From positions 2,604,001 through 2,668,000 of the forward strand of contig NZ_CP107917.1 of the NCBI RefSeq assembly GCF_036014175.1: 64,000 bases of DNA, in the 5' to 3' direction. The translations under genes were made by a program, and so were the position numbers. How positions within the stretch are numbered: the first letter of the stretch is position 1; the number at the start of each line of letters is the position of its first letter. The notes beneath the pieces were generated by a model, which saw only the letters and a program-made list of their open reading frames with translations, did no database searches and was not told the DNA's origin. The stretch is from Streptomyces sp. NBC_00443 (GTDB lineage: Bacteria; Actinomycetota; Actinomycetes; Streptomycetales; Streptomycetaceae). Below are positions 17,709 through 27,081 of this stretch, in pieces.

Positions 17709-18662
17709 TCAGGCCTGCTCGCCCTCGGCGGCCGGAGCCTCGGTGGCCGGAGCCTCGGTGGCCGGAGCCTCGGTGGCCGGGGCGTCGGCAGCCGGGGCCT
17801 CAGCGGCCGGAGCCTCGGCAGCGGGGGCCTCAGCGGCCGGAGCCTCGGCAGCGGGGGCGTCGGCGGCGGCCGGAGCCTCGTCGGCCTTCTTCTCGCCCTC
17901 GAGCAGGTCGCGCTCCCACTCGGCGAGCGGCTCGCCCGCGGCCTTCTCGCCCTTGCCACCGGTGGCGACGCCGGAGCGGGCGATGAGGCCCTCGGCGACG
18001 GCGTCGGCGATCACGCGGGTGAGCAGGGTGACAGAGCGGATCGCGTCGTCGTTGCCCGGGATCTTGTAGTCGACCTCGTCGGGGTCGCAGTTGGTGTCGA
18101 GGATCGCGACGACCGGAATGTTGAGCTTCCGGGCCTCACCAACGGCGATGTGCTCCTTCTTGGTGTCCACGATCCAGACGGCGCTGGGCACCTTCTGCAT
18201 CTCGCGGATACCACCGAGGGTCTTCTCCAGCTTGGCCTTCTCACGGGAGAGGACCAGCAGCTCCTTCTTGGTGAGGCCGGAGGCGGCCACATCCTCGAAG
18301 TCGATCTGCTCGAGCTCCTTCAGGCGCTGCAGGCGCTTGTAGACGGTCGAGAAGTTGGTGAGCATGCCGCCCAGCCAGCGCTGGTTGACGTAAGGCATGC
18401 CGACGCGGGTGGCCTGCTCGGCGATGGCCTCCTGCGCCTGCTTCTTCGTGCCGACGAACATGACCGTGCCGCCGTGGGCGACGGTCTCCTTGACGAACTC
18501 GTAGGCGCGGTCGATGTACGACAGCGACTGGAGCAGGTCGATGATGTAGATGCCGTTGCGCTCCGTGAAGATGAAACGCTTCATCTTCGGGTTCCAACGA
18601 CGGGTCTGGTGACCGAAGTGGACGCCGCTCTCAAGCAGCTCCCGCATCGTGACGACGGCCAT
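17709..18662 (-). CDS. rpsB: 30S ribosomal protein S2
   Basis: 317 residues. The ribosomal domain runs to about residue 230, with [42 protein letters not shown] and [12 protein letters not shown]. The rest is an acidic, low-complexity tail of A-P-A-A-E / A-P-A-T-E repeats that is long even for actinobacteria. AAGGAGA lies before the ATG at 18662. First gene of the rpsB-tsf-pyrH-frr-cdsA block. Confidence 0.97.
   Translation of the reverse strand: MAVVTMRELLESGVHFGHQTRRWNPKMKRFIFTERNGIYIIDLLQSLSYIDRAYEFVKETVAHGGTVMFVGTKKQAQEAIAEQATRVGMPYVNQRWLGGMLTNFSTVYKRLQRLKELEQIDFEDVAASGLTKKELLVLSREKAKLEKTLGGIREMQKVPSAVWIVDTKKEHIAVGEARKLNIPVVAILDTNCDPDEVDYKIPGNDDAIRSVTLLTRVIADAVAEGLIARSGVATGGKGEKAAGEPLAEWERDLLEGEKKADEAPAAADAPAAEAPAAEAPAAEAPAAEAPAADAPATEAPATEAPATEAPAAEGEQA
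17725..17880. repeat. rpsB: Tandem repeat in the rpsB 3' end
   Basis: Imperfect 15-bp units of the type GGCCGGAGCCTCGG(T/C) repeat about ten times, encoding the A-P-A-A/T-E tail of S2. Repeats of this kind are prone to copy-number change. Confidence 0.85.
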
Positions 18663-18916
18663 GGCCGCTCTCCTTGAATGTTCTCGGTTGTGCCGCGGAT
18701 GCCGGACGGCTTCCGCGCCTGACGCCCACATGCGCCGTGCCACTAAGGACCGAGAGGCGCTGATACGGACCGTCTCCGGTTGTCGTATCGGGGCGTGCGA
18801 AGTCGACCCGGTGACCCGGGTCGCCAGAAGAAGTGTACGTGACCCGCGAGGCACCGGGTGACGCCGCTGTCCACAACCCGGGAGTTATCCACAGATCCCG
18901 GCCGTGATCTGCGGGG

Positions 18917-19591
18917 GTGGGCGACGGTTCTCGCATGCGAGCGAAGCGATGTGCGAGGGCAGCGAGGGCCACGAAGGCCCCGATGACGGCGTGGACGGCG
19001 AGGAGGACCAGGGCATGCGTTCGGCTGGTGATGCTGTTGCTCCTGACGGCGACCGTCCTGCTGTCCCCGGCACCACGACTGACCCCGACCGCCACGAGCG
19101 CCGGCGCCGCGTCGGCCCCGGACCCCACAGTGCCGACGATCGGCCGGGCATGGCCCGTGGGGTCACCCCCGCCGATCCTCCGCGCCTGGGAACCCCCGGC
19201 GACACGGTACGGGCGCGGCCACCGGGGTGTGGACCTCGGTACCCCGGCCGGGACACCGGTACGGGCGGTGGCCTCGGGGCGGATCTCCTTCGCGGGCCGG
19301 GTGGCCGGCAAGGGGGTCGTGTCGGTGGAGCTGACGGGGACGGGGGATCCGCCGCTGCGGACGACGTACGAGCCGGTGCGGGCGGTGCTGAAGAAGGGCG
19401 CCGAGGTTGCGGCGGGGGAGGTCGTGGGGACGGTGGAGGCGACGGGCTCGCACTGCACGGGAACCTGCGTGCACTGGGGTCTACGCAGAGGCGACGCCTA
19501 CCTGGACCCGCTGTCACTCCTGCCACCGGGGCTGCTGCGCAGGGGGCCGTCGAGGCTGCTGCCGGTTCTGGGGGTGCCGTTGCCGCCGTAG
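18917..19591 (+). CDS. M23-family (LytM) peptidase, secreted
   Basis: 224 residues. A basic, Arg-rich N-terminus and a hydrophobic segment (LVMLLLLTATVLLSPA) indicate export. The LytM/M23 domain follows: YGRGHRGVDLGTPAGTPVRA holds the first zinc ligands H and D, and HCTGTCVHWG holds the final H-x-G. It probably cuts peptidoglycan cross-bridges or acts as a regulator of such hydrolases. GTG at 18917 is taken as start; an ATG at 18935 in the same frame is possible. Divergent from rpsB. Confidence 0.85.
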   Translation: MGDGSRMRAKRCARAARATKAPMTAWTARRTRACVRLVMLLLLTATVLLSPAPRLTPTATSAGAASAPDPTVPTIGRAWPVGSPPPILRAWEPPATRYGRGHRGVDLGTPAGTPVRAVASGRISFAGRVAGKGVVSVELTGTGDPPLRTTYEPVRAVLKKGAEVAAGEVVGTVEATGSHCTGTCVHWGLRRGDAYLDPLSLLPPGLLRRGPSRLLPVLGVPLPP

Positions 19592-20198
19592 CCGACCCGG
19601 GGCCGTACCAGTCGTCCCGGCCGTCGTCATCGACCGGGCCGTCGTCATCGGCCAGCCCGGCCGTCGTCGTCGCCCCCGCCGTCGTCATCGACCGGGCCCC
19701 GGGTCCGCCCGACGCTCCACGCCGACGCGGCGCCTCGCCATGACCGCCCGACCGCGCACGCCCGCGCCGTCCAGGGGGCGCCCGACGAGCCCAGCAGGCA
19801 CAGTCGCACAACTGCGGAGGCGGGTCGCCCGGTGGCCGACGCGGGTCTGCCCGGAGGGGTCGGGGCACTCGTGCCGATGAGGCCGCTCCCGGCCCACTGA
19901 CGCGTCACCCCGCCGGTGTCAGACCGCGCCCAACTGCGGCCTCGCTCCAGCCCACAGAGCCGGCACCCCGCCGACGCCGAGCCGCACCCCACCCCGACCT
20001 CAACCCGGCACGCAGCCGTAGCACCCCACCAGCATCGAGCGCACCCCACCCCGACCTCAACCCGACCCACAGAGCCGGCACCCCACCGGCATCGTGCAGC
20101 ACCCCACCCCGGCCTCAGCGCCGACGCAGGCCGCCCTTCCAGCACCGGGGCAGCGCACCCACACCCGCCCCGCCGCACTCAGCCGGCCCCCGCCGGAC
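19592..20198. repeat. Intergenic direct-repeat region
   Basis: No gene supported. A 24-bp sequence beginning GCACCCCACCCCGACC is present exactly at 19984-20007 and 20041-20064, with a partial third copy near 20098. A 19-bp sequence CCCACAGAGCCGGCACCCC occurs at 19951-19969 and 20066-20084. A separate group of GTCGTCATCGACC-type repeats fills 19615-19700. The region lies between the ends of the M23 peptidase and the TetR gene, so it is convergent spacer. Confidence 0.7.
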
Positions 20199-20780
20199 TC
20201 AGCCGCGAACACCCCTCAGCGCCATCGAGACAGCCGCCTCCGTGATCGCCGCAGGCTCCTCCGCCGCCCCCAGCTCGATCCGTCGTACAGCCGCATCCAC
20301 GACACCCTGAAGCAGCATCGCCGCCAACCGGGGCTCAGCGTGCCCCATCTCGCCCAGCGCCTCGACGATCATCGCGACCAGCCCGCCGTGCGCCGCACGG
20401 ATCTTCTCCCGGGCCCCCGCGTCCAGTTCGCTCGCGGAGATCGCCACCACGGCCCGGTGCCGCCGGTCCCCGACCAGCGCGAGCTGCCGCCGGACATACG
20501 CCTCGACCTTGCCCTCGGCCGTGGCCTCCCGTTCCATCGCCGCCGAGACCTCCGCGGCCCACACGGGAAAGTCGACCTCGCACAGCTCCTCGACCACGGC
20601 GGCCCGCGACCGGAAGTACTCGTACACGGACGACCGCGCGAGCCCCGTCCGCTCGGCAAGGGCAGGGAACGTCAGCGCCTCCGTCCCGCCCTCGGACAAC
20701 AGGGATCGAGCCGCGTCCAGCAGGGCGGCTCGCTGCATCGACCGGTGCTCGGCCACGGAGGCCGCTCGAATCCTTGGCAC
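20199..20780 (-). CDS. TetR-family transcriptional regulator
   Basis: 193 residues. The N-terminal helix-turn-helix is clear: DAARSLLSEGGTEALTFPAL then ERTGLARSSVYEYFRSRAAV. The rest is an alpha-helical ligand domain without recognisable ligand residues. The start is GTG 20780 (or GTG 20789 in frame). It lies 71 bp downstream of whiG on the same strand, so it may be co-transcribed with the sigma factor. Target genes unknown. Confidence 0.9.
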   Translation of the reverse strand: MPRIRAASVAEHRSMQRAALLDAARSLLSEGGTEALTFPALAERTGLARSSVYEYFRSRAAVVEELCEVDFPVWAAEVSAAMEREATAEGKVEAYVRRQLALVGDRRHRAVVAISASELDAGAREKIRAAHGGLVAMIVEALGEMGHAEPRLAAMLLQGVVDAAVRRIELGAAEEPAAITEAAVSMALRGVRG

Positions 20781-20851
20781 GTCAACCACTTTACGGACGC
20801 ACCCGCGCCGACGGGAGCCTCTCCGGCCAACCCGACACACGTCCCGCCAGG

Positions 20852-21694
20852 TCAACGACCGAAGCCGGCCAGTTTCGCCCGCAGCTGCAGCACCGACTTG
20901 GTGTGGATCTGACTCACCCGGCTCTCGGTCACGCCCAGCACGTTCCCGATCTCCGCCAGCGTGAGCCCCTCGTAGTAGTACAGCGTCACCACGGTCTTCT
21001 CCCGCTCGGGCAACGTGTTGATCGCGCGTGCCAGAAACCGCCGCAGCTCCCGGTCCTCGGCGACCTCCACGGGGTTGTCCGCAGCGGTGTCCTCCAGCGT
21101 GTCCATGACGCTGAGCCCATCGCCGCCCTCGCCGCCGACGTGCAGCAACTCCTCCAGCGCCACCACGTTGGCCAGCGACAACTGGCTGAAGACCGAGTGG
21201 AGTTCGTCCACGGCGATGCCCATCTCGACGGCCACCTCCGCCTCCGTGGGGGTGCGCCGCAGTCGCGCCTCCAGGGTCGCGTAGGCCCGCTCGACGTTGC
21301 GTGCCTTCTGCCGCACCGACCGCGGAATCCAGTCCAGCGCTCGGAGCTCGTCGATCATCGCGCCCCGGATCCGCGTGATCGCATACGTCTCGAACTTGAT
21401 CTCCCGGTCGATGTCGAACTTCTCGATCGCGTCGATCAGTCCGAACACCCCCGACGACACGAAGTCCGCCTGCTCCACATTGGGCGGCAGGCCGACGCTC
21501 ACGCGGCCCGCCACGTACTTGACGAGCGGTGAGTAGTGCAGGATCAGCTGCTCGCGCAGCCGCTCGTCCCCCGTCGCCTTGTACGACCGCCACAGCTCGT
21601 CGAGTGTCGAGGGAGCGGGCGGCCGCACGCTGCCACCGTCACGGGCGGCTGGGGGGATCGCCGCCCGGTCGGACCCGGAGGTGTGCTGGGGCAT
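20852..21694 (-). CDS. whiG: Sporulation sigma factor WhiG
   Basis: 280 residues, the length of Streptomyces WhiG. FliA-like sigma factor that commits aerial hyphae to sporulation. Region 2 is seen in [20 protein letters not shown] and [20 protein letters not shown], region 3 in [17 protein letters not shown], and region 4 in [20 protein letters not shown] then [20 protein letters not shown] at 21694 with a weak AAGG before it. In S. coelicolor its anti-sigma partner RsiG works with cyclic di-GMP; no rsiG is in this window. Confidence 0.96.
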   Translation of the reverse strand: MPQHTSGSDRAAIPPAARDGGSVRPPAPSTLDELWRSYKATGDERLREQLILHYSPLVKYVAGRVSVGLPPNVEQADFVSSGVFGLIDAIEKFDIDREIKFETYAITRIRGAMIDELRALDWIPRSVRQKARNVERAYATLEARLRRTPTEAEVAVEMGIAVDELHSVFSQLSLANVVALEELLHVGGEGGDGLSVMDTLEDTAADNPVEVAEDRELRRFLARAINTLPEREKTVVTLYYYEGLTLAEIGNVLGVTESRVSQIHTKSVLQLRAKLAGFGR

Positions 21695-21987
21695 TCGTTG
21701 CCTTGTGCCGTTCTGCCGTGAAGTGGGGGTGCCTGGGGGTGGAACCGGTCGGATGTCGTTCTGCTGCCGTTCTGGGGTCGAGGTGCCGGTCTGCGCCGGA
21801 ATCCTCGTGAGCGTAGCGTGACTGAAGTATCGCGGTGCGCGAAGGGCGGAGCGCACGCCGTACGCAGATACGTTCCGCTGGACGCCCCACAGGGTCATGA
21901 CGGTCGCTCTACGTGATCACACGAACACCCCAACTGGGGGAATTCTCAAGGGCGTCCGTGTTCCCCCGTACGGCCGAACACGCTCGG

Positions 21988-23147
21988 TCAGCATCGAGTC
22001 CGACCGGCGTGAACGGACATCATCGCCTGGCGTGTCAACTTCCAGCTGTCGCCGTGTCGTTCGACGTAACCAAGTGAGCGGAGTTCGTACAGTCTGGCGA
22101 TCGCGTCGTCCTCGGTGGTTTGCGCACCGCGCGCGACCTCGTCCGCTCTCGCCGCGCGCCGCCCGGGCAGCGCCGCCAGGACTCTGCGCGCCCTGGGCTC
22201 CAGCAAGTCGCGCGGCAGGACGGGCCCGCGCCGCTCGGGTGCGAGCTCTCCCATGTCGCCGACGAGTTCGACGACCTCGGCGGCGTCGGTGACCAGGACG
22301 GCATCCCCGCGCAGCAGTTCGTGCACGCCCGCCGAGAGGCCGCTGGTGGCCGGCCCGGGGACCCCATCGTGTGGCGGCCCAACCGCTGGGCGGCCCGCGC
22401 GGTGACCAGCGAGCCGCTGCGATGGGCGGCCTCGACGACGACCGTGCCCCGCGTCAGGGCCGCGATCACCCGGTTCCGCACGATGAACCTGCTGGGCGTC
22501 GGATGCTCCCCCGGCGGCAGCTCCCCGATCACGAGCCCCTGTTCCGCGATCCTGTTGATCAGCTGGGTGTGCCCACGCGGGTAGGGCCGGTCGACGCCGC
22601 AGGCGAGCACGGCGACGGTGGCTCCGCCGGAACCGAGGGCGCCGCGATGTGCGGCACCGTCGACCCCGTAGGCGCCGCCGGACACGACAACCCAGCCCCG
22701 CTCGGCGAGCCCGCCGGCGAGGGTGGCCGCCATGTGTGCGCCGTACTCGGTGCAGGCGCGAGCCCCGACGACGGCCACGGACCGCAGCGCCCACATCCGC
22801 AGACCGGCCCGCCCGCGCACCCACAACCCGAGGGGCCGGGCGTCCCCCAGGTCGTCGAGCTGCCCAGGCCACTCGATGTCCCCGGGGCACAGAAACCGCA
22901 CGCCGGCCTCCCGGGCGACGGCGAGATCCCGGTCGGGCTCGGCCCGCAGACCCCGGGCCCGCAGCCCGTCCCACCGCTTGTAACTCACCCCCGGCAATGC
23001 CTCCGCCTCCTCCCGTAACCGCCGCACCACTTCCCGCACGCCGTACTCCCGCACCCATCGCCCGGCGACCTCGTCCCCCGGCTCGACGACCCGGGTGAGG
23101 AAGACCCGGCCGAGCAGTTCGTCGTCCGGATCCTCGGTGCCGCTCAC
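21988..23147 (-). pseudogene. dprA: DNA processing protein DprA, one frameshift
   Basis: From GTG 23147 (4-nt overlap with the yifB stop) the frame encodes the DprA Rossmann fold: VAVVGARACTEYGAHMAATL, VVSGGAYGVDGAAHRGAL, LPPGEHPTPSRFIVRNRVIA. Just after RLGRHTMG the sense changes frame at a run of four C on the plus strand (22362-22365) and continues as VPGPATSGLSAGVHELL and a C-terminal winged helix to the stop at 21988. One added G would give an intact 386-residue protein. It is either a real mutation or a homopolymer error. DprA loads RecA on incoming single-stranded DNA. Confidence 0.85.
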
Positions 23148-24769
23148 GTCAGCGCCCCGATGGCCATGGGCACGCCGCGCGGCACACCGGTGCGCAGTTG
23201 CAGGGCCAGGGCGACGTCCATCGCACCGGGCCGGTCGTGGCCCACCAGGTCGGCCACGGTCCAGGCGACCCGCAGTACGCGGTCGAGCCCTCGCGCGGTC
23301 AGTACGCCGCGTTCCAGGTTCCGTTCCGCCTCGTCCATGGCGCCGACCGCCGCGTACCAACGGCTGCGCAGCTCCCGTCCGGGAATCTCGCTGTTGGTAC
23401 GCCACGGGGTACCGGCGAGCCGGTCCGAGGCCCGCTCGCGGGCCGCGCGGACCCGGTCGGCCACCGTGGCCGTGGACTCGCCCCGGGCCCCGCGCTCGGT
23501 CAGCTGGGCGCGCGTGACACGGTCCACCTCGACCCGGAGGTCGACCCGGTCCAGCAGCGGCCCCGACAGCCGCGCCTGATAGCGGCGGATCGCCGAGGGC
23601 GGGCACTCGCACAGGTCGCCCGTCTGGGAGAAACGGCCGCAGGGGCAGGGGTTGGCCGCGAGCACCATCAGGAATTTCGCCGGGAAGCGCACCACGCCGG
23701 CGCTGCGTGCGATCACGACATGCCCGGCTTCCAGCGGCTGCCGCAGGGCGTCGAGGGCGTGGCTGTTGAACTCCGGCGTCTCGTCCAGGAAGAGGACCCC
23801 CCGGTGGGAGAGTGACACCGCGCCGGGCCGGGCGATGCCCGCGCCCCCGCCGACGAGCGCCTGCATGGTCGCCGAGTGATGCGGAGCGCAGTAGGGGGCC
23901 ACGTCGATCAGAGGCTTGCCCGGAGGCAGCAGCCCCGCCACCGAGTGCACTGCCGTGACCTCCAGCGACTCCTCCCTGCGCAGCCGGGGCAGGATGGCCG
24001 GCAGCCGCTCCGCGAGCATCGTCTTGCCCGCGCCGGGCGGCCCCTCGAGGAACAGGTGATGCCCGCCCGCCGCGGCGACCTCCACGGCCGTACGCGCCGA
24101 GATCTGCCCCACCACATCGGCGAGGTCGTGCCCGTGGTCGTGCTCGGTGGCACCCAGGCTGTGCATGCCCGTGGCCGCGCCGGTGCCCGGCACCCGCAGA
24201 CCCGCGAGGAGTGGGTCCGGGCGGCCCGGTTCCTCCGGTTCCTCGTCGGGCACGGGTTCGTCCGCGAGGACGGCGATCAGCTGACGCAGACTGCGCACGC
24301 CGAGTACGGACACGCCCGGCACCAGCGAGGCCTCGGCCGCGGCGCATTCGGGGACGACGACCTGCTCGTAGCCCGCGTCCGCCGCGGCCAGCACCGCGGG
24401 CAGGATGCCCCGCACGGGACGCACCCGTCCGTCCAGGCCCAGCTCGCCGATCATCACGATGTCGGCGAGGACCCGTGGATCGATCCGCTCGGCGGCGCCG
24501 AGGACGGCACAGGCGACGGCCAGGTCGAAGCCGCTGCCCGCCTTGGGTACCGACGCCGGGCTGAGCCCGACGGTGAGCTTCTTCTGCGGCCACTCCCCGC
24601 CCGAGTTCACGACGGCCGCCCGTACCCGGTCCCGGCTCTCCGACAGGCTCTTGTCCGGCAGCCCCACCAGGGTGAACGCCGCCACCCCCGGCTCCAGATC
24701 CGCCTGGACCTCCACCACAACACCCTCGACGCCCACCAGAGCGACCGAGCACGTACGCGCGAAGCCCAT
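23144..24769 (-). CDS. YifB-type Mg-chelatase-like AAA+ ATPase
   Basis: 541 residues, ComM/YifB family. The N-terminal Lon-protease-like ChlI fold (DLEPGVAAFTLVGLPDKSL) is followed by a AAA+ module with Walker A EGPPGAGKTM and Walker B GVLFLDETPEF, and a zinc-like cluster NPCPCGRFSQTGDLCECPP. ComM is a branch-migration helicase in natural transformation of other bacteria. ATG at 24769, one base after the yraN stop. It sits in a yraN-yifB-dprA operon, as in S. coelicolor, suggesting a DNA-processing role. Confidence 0.93.
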   Translation of the reverse strand: MGFARTCSVALVGVEGVVVEVQADLEPGVAAFTLVGLPDKSLSESRDRVRAAVVNSGGEWPQKKLTVGLSPASVPKAGSGFDLAVACAVLGAAERIDPRVLADIVMIGELGLDGRVRPVRGILPAVLAAADAGYEQVVVPECAAAEASLVPGVSVLGVRSLRQLIAVLADEPVPDEEPEEPGRPDPLLAGLRVPGTGAATGMHSLGATEHDHGHDLADVVGQISARTAVEVAAAGGHHLFLEGPPGAGKTMLAERLPAILPRLRREESLEVTAVHSVAGLLPPGKPLIDVAPYCAPHHSATMQALVGGGAGIARPGAVSLSHRGVLFLDETPEFNSHALDALRQPLEAGHVVIARSAGVVRFPAKFLMVLAANPCPCGRFSQTGDLCECPPSAIRRYQARLSGPLLDRVDLRVEVDRVTRAQLTERGARGESTATVADRVRAARERASDRLAGTPWRTNSEIPGRELRSRWYAAVGAMDEAERNLERGVLTARGLDRVLRVAWTVADLVGHDRPGAMDVALALQLRTGVPRGVPMAIGALT

Positions 24770-24770
24770 C

Positions 24771-25148
24771 TCAGGCCACCCCTCGTGCGTGCTCGACCAC
24801 GGGCGCGCCGCGGCCGGGCAGGACCACGCCGACGAGGTCGATGCGGACGCCTCCGGGTGGAGCCCCGCCATGGGCGTGGATCCAGTGTTCCGCGAGGCCG
24901 CGCAGGCGTTCCGCCTTCTCCGGGGTCACCGCGGCCATCGGATGCTCGAAGGCACCCGTCCTACGGGTCTTCACCTCGCAGACGACCAGCACATCGCCGT
25001 CCCTGGCGACGATGTCGATCTCTCCGGTTCTGCCACAGCGCCAGTTGCGCTCCAGAACCGTCATCCCGGCCTCGACCAGCCGTCGTGCGGCCAGCGTCTC
25101 GCCGTACCTGCCCAGTGCGCTGCGTGCGCTTCCCTTGCTCGTGCTCAT
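24771..25148 (-). CDS. UPF0102 family protein YraN
   Basis: 125 residues with a restriction-endonuclease-like fold. [17 protein letters not shown] and the nuclease-like core [20 protein letters not shown] (conserved E, D and ExK) identify UPF0102. Catalytic-type residues are kept, but no activity is firmly assigned to the family. First gene of the yraN-yifB-dprA group. Confidence 0.92.
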   Translation of the reverse strand: MSTSKGSARSALGRYGETLAARRLVEAGMTVLERNWRCGRTGEIDIVARDGDVLVVCEVKTRRTGAFEHPMAAVTPEKAERLRGLAEHWIHAHGGAPPGGVRIDLVGVVLPGRGAPVVEHARGVA

Positions 25149-25255
25149 GTCGGCACCACCTCCGGCGCCAACGATGAGTGCAGCTCAGCGAGCTATTGGA
25201 TCTTGGTGGACAAGTCCGCGACTGTGGACAACTTCCTCACCCCTGCGGGTGAACC

Positions 25256-25564
25256 TCACCCGCTCGGGAGCTCGAGATCGCTCTTGTTGAGCTCCTCGAT
25301 GTTCACGTCCTTGAATGTGAGTACTCGGACCTGCTTCACGAACCGAGCCGGCCGGTACATGTCCCACACCCAGGCATCCGCCATGGACACCTCGAAGAAC
25401 ACCTCACCCTGGACCGAGTGCACCTGCATCTCGTAGTCGTTGGTCAGGTAGAAGCGCCGCTCGGTCTCGATCACGTACTTGAACAGACCGACGACATCGC
25501 GGTACTCCCGATAGAGCTTGAGCTCCATCTCGGTCTCGTACTTTTCGAGGTCCTCGGCGCTCAT
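25256..25564 (-). CDS. DUF2469 family protein
   Basis: 102 residues, small acidic actinobacterial protein (MSAEDLEKYETEMELKLYRE). The whole length is family-like: YVIETERRFYLTNDYEMQVH and FFEVSMADAWVWDMYRPARF. No function is known. It is conserved at this position between the NUDIX gene and yraN in streptomycetes. Confidence 0.9.
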   Translation of the reverse strand: MSAEDLEKYETEMELKLYREYRDVVGLFKYVIETERRFYLTNDYEMQVHSVQGEVFFEVSMADAWVWDMYRPARFVKQVRVLTFKDVNIEELNKSDLELPSG

Positions 25565-25620
25565 GGCATGTTCCCCTTCAGCCGTGCGATCCCACCATTG
25601 TGCGCCAGTCCCGTCCGCAC

Positions 25621-26175
25621 CTAGACAATTTCGGAGTCAAGGGTCACGGGCCCAGCGGGGGGACCTTCGTCGAGCAGTGTGCGCAGTAGCTCGGCGAGTC
25701 TGGTCGGATACACCGTCTCATGTGCCTGGGCAAGTTCCCGACACGTCCACCAGCGCGCTCCGGCGACGCTGCGCCGCTCCAGTTCGGTGAGGCCCAGCGC
25801 CCGGGTCGCCGTCTGCGTCGTACGCGCCAGGTAGTACCACTCGTCCTGGTCCCAGCGGCGGCCGGCGAACGGGAACGAGCACATCCGGTGCCACAGCACG
25901 GGGCCGAGCTCGACCTCCGTGATGCCGGTCTCCTCGGCGAGTTCCCGCAGTGCGGCCTGAGCACGGCTCTCGTCGCCCTCGACGCCGCCGCCCGGGGTGA
26001 ACCACCAGTCGTCGGCCGGATCCTCCGGCTCATGGCCGTGCAGCAGCAGAATGCGGTCCTGCGGGTCGAGGAGGACGACTCGGGCGACCTTGCGCAGTCC
26101 GCCTTCGTACGAGTCGCCGTACGGCCCGTTCCCGAGTCCCGTCCCGCCGTACGGCCCGTTCCCCACGCCCGTCAC
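25621..26175 (-). CDS. NUDIX hydrolase
   Basis: 184 residues. The NUDIX box GGGVEGDESRAQAALRELAE followed by ETGI is complete. GTG at 26175 follows the sipZ stop closely (TGAGGTG), so it is likely translated from the sipZ mRNA. The first 20 residues carry a repeated NGPYG encoded by a duplicated 19-bp sequence (26115-26133 and 26145-26163). The start could therefore also be further inside, near GLRKVARVVLLD. Substrate unknown. Confidence 0.85.
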   Translation of the reverse strand: MTGVGNGPYGGTGLGNGPYGDSYEGGLRKVARVVLLDPQDRILLLHGHEPEDPADDWWFTPGGGVEGDESRAQAALRELAEETGITEVELGPVLWHRMCSFPFAGRRWDQDEWYYLARTTQTATRALGLTELERRSVAGARWWTCRELAQAHETVYPTRLAELLRTLLDEGPPAGPVTLDSEIV

Positions 26176-26176
26176 C

Positions 26177-26953
26177 TCAGCGGGCACCCGCGGGCTCCGT
26201 ACGGGTCCCGGAGCGCTTGCCCAGTCGTTTCGCGATCGGGCCGTAGGCACCGCCGGCCAGGACGAGCACGCCTCCGCCGACGATCAGCGCGACCATCGCC
26301 CGCAGCGGCCCCGGCGACGACAGTGAGCCGAGCTGCTCGAAGCTCGCGGCGGGCTCCAGCATGCCGTCCATGGGCCAGACGACGGCGTCCACGCGGGCCG
26401 ACACGGCGCTGCGCGCCACGGTGCCCTTGGCCGCGTCCGTGAGGTGGGCCGTGGAGTCCAGGGAGCCGCTGCGCTCGTCGCCGAGCAGGAAGAGCCTGTC
26501 CTTCGGCACCGTCACCGTCGGGAAGTTCTGGAGCTCGGCCAGGCCGTCCTCGGCCAGGTAGGGCTCGTCGATCTGCTTGCCGTTGACGGTCAGCTTGCCG
26601 TCCGTGCAGCAGGCGACCGTGTCACCGCCGACCGCGACCACGCGCTTGACGACGGGCGCGTTGGTCACCCAGGTCTTGTCGGTGAAGACGACGACGTCAC
26701 CGCGGCGCACCTCGCCGCCATCGACGCGCTGGGCCAGCACCCGGTCGCCCGCGCCGATCGTCGGCGCCATCGAACTGGTGGGCACGGTGTACGGCCGGTA
26801 GACCACCGCTCCCCAGGCGAACCCGCCCAGGAACAGCACCAGGCCCAGCGCCACGGCCAGTCCGGACAACCGCTCTCCGGTCCGGCTGCCCGCCGGGCCA
26901 CTGCTCGCGCCACCGCCACGCGGCGCCGTACGTGTCGTGCTCTCGCCACCCAT
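26177..26953 (-). CDS. sipZ: Type I signal peptidase (SipZ-like)
   Basis: 258 residues. It cuts signal peptides from exported proteins at the outer membrane face. An N-terminal membrane anchor (ALGLVLFLGGFAWGAVVY) precedes the catalytic serine in VPTSSMAPTI, the catalytic lysine in VVKRVVAVGGD and the box LLGDERSGSLDS. A second membrane segment near the C-terminus (AMVALIVGGGVLVLAGG) is present. Last of four sip genes; 128 bp separate it from sipY, so it may have its own promoter, as I recall for S. lividans. Confidence 0.93.
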   Translation of the reverse strand: MGGESTTRTAPRGGGASSGPAGSRTGERLSGLAVALGLVLFLGGFAWGAVVYRPYTVPTSSMAPTIGAGDRVLAQRVDGGEVRRGDVVVFTDKTWVTNAPVVKRVVAVGGDTVACCTDGKLTVNGKQIDEPYLAEDGLAELQNFPTVTVPKDRLFLLGDERSGSLDSTAHLTDAAKGTVARSAVSARVDAVVWPMDGMLEPAASFEQLGSLSSPGPLRAMVALIVGGGVLVLAGGAYGPIAKRLGKRSGTRTEPAGAR

Positions 26954-27081
26954 GGGTCCGCACCCTACCCGGCGGTACCGACACCGGGCAGCCCCTCCTG
27001 AGGCGCCCGGGCCCACGGACTGGGCAAAGCTTTCCCAAGCTCTCCTCAGCAGGGCCCCACCCCAGGAAGGACGTCAGGCGG

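Noticed and set aside
19645..20178. Minus-strand open frame of 177 codons in the repeat region
   Set aside because: Protein is Trp/Gly/Arg/Cys-rich low complexity derived from DNA repeats; no start site or relatives expected.
19592..20198. Possible CRISPR array
   Set aside because: Repeats differ in length and spacing, two or three copies only, and no cas genes are near.
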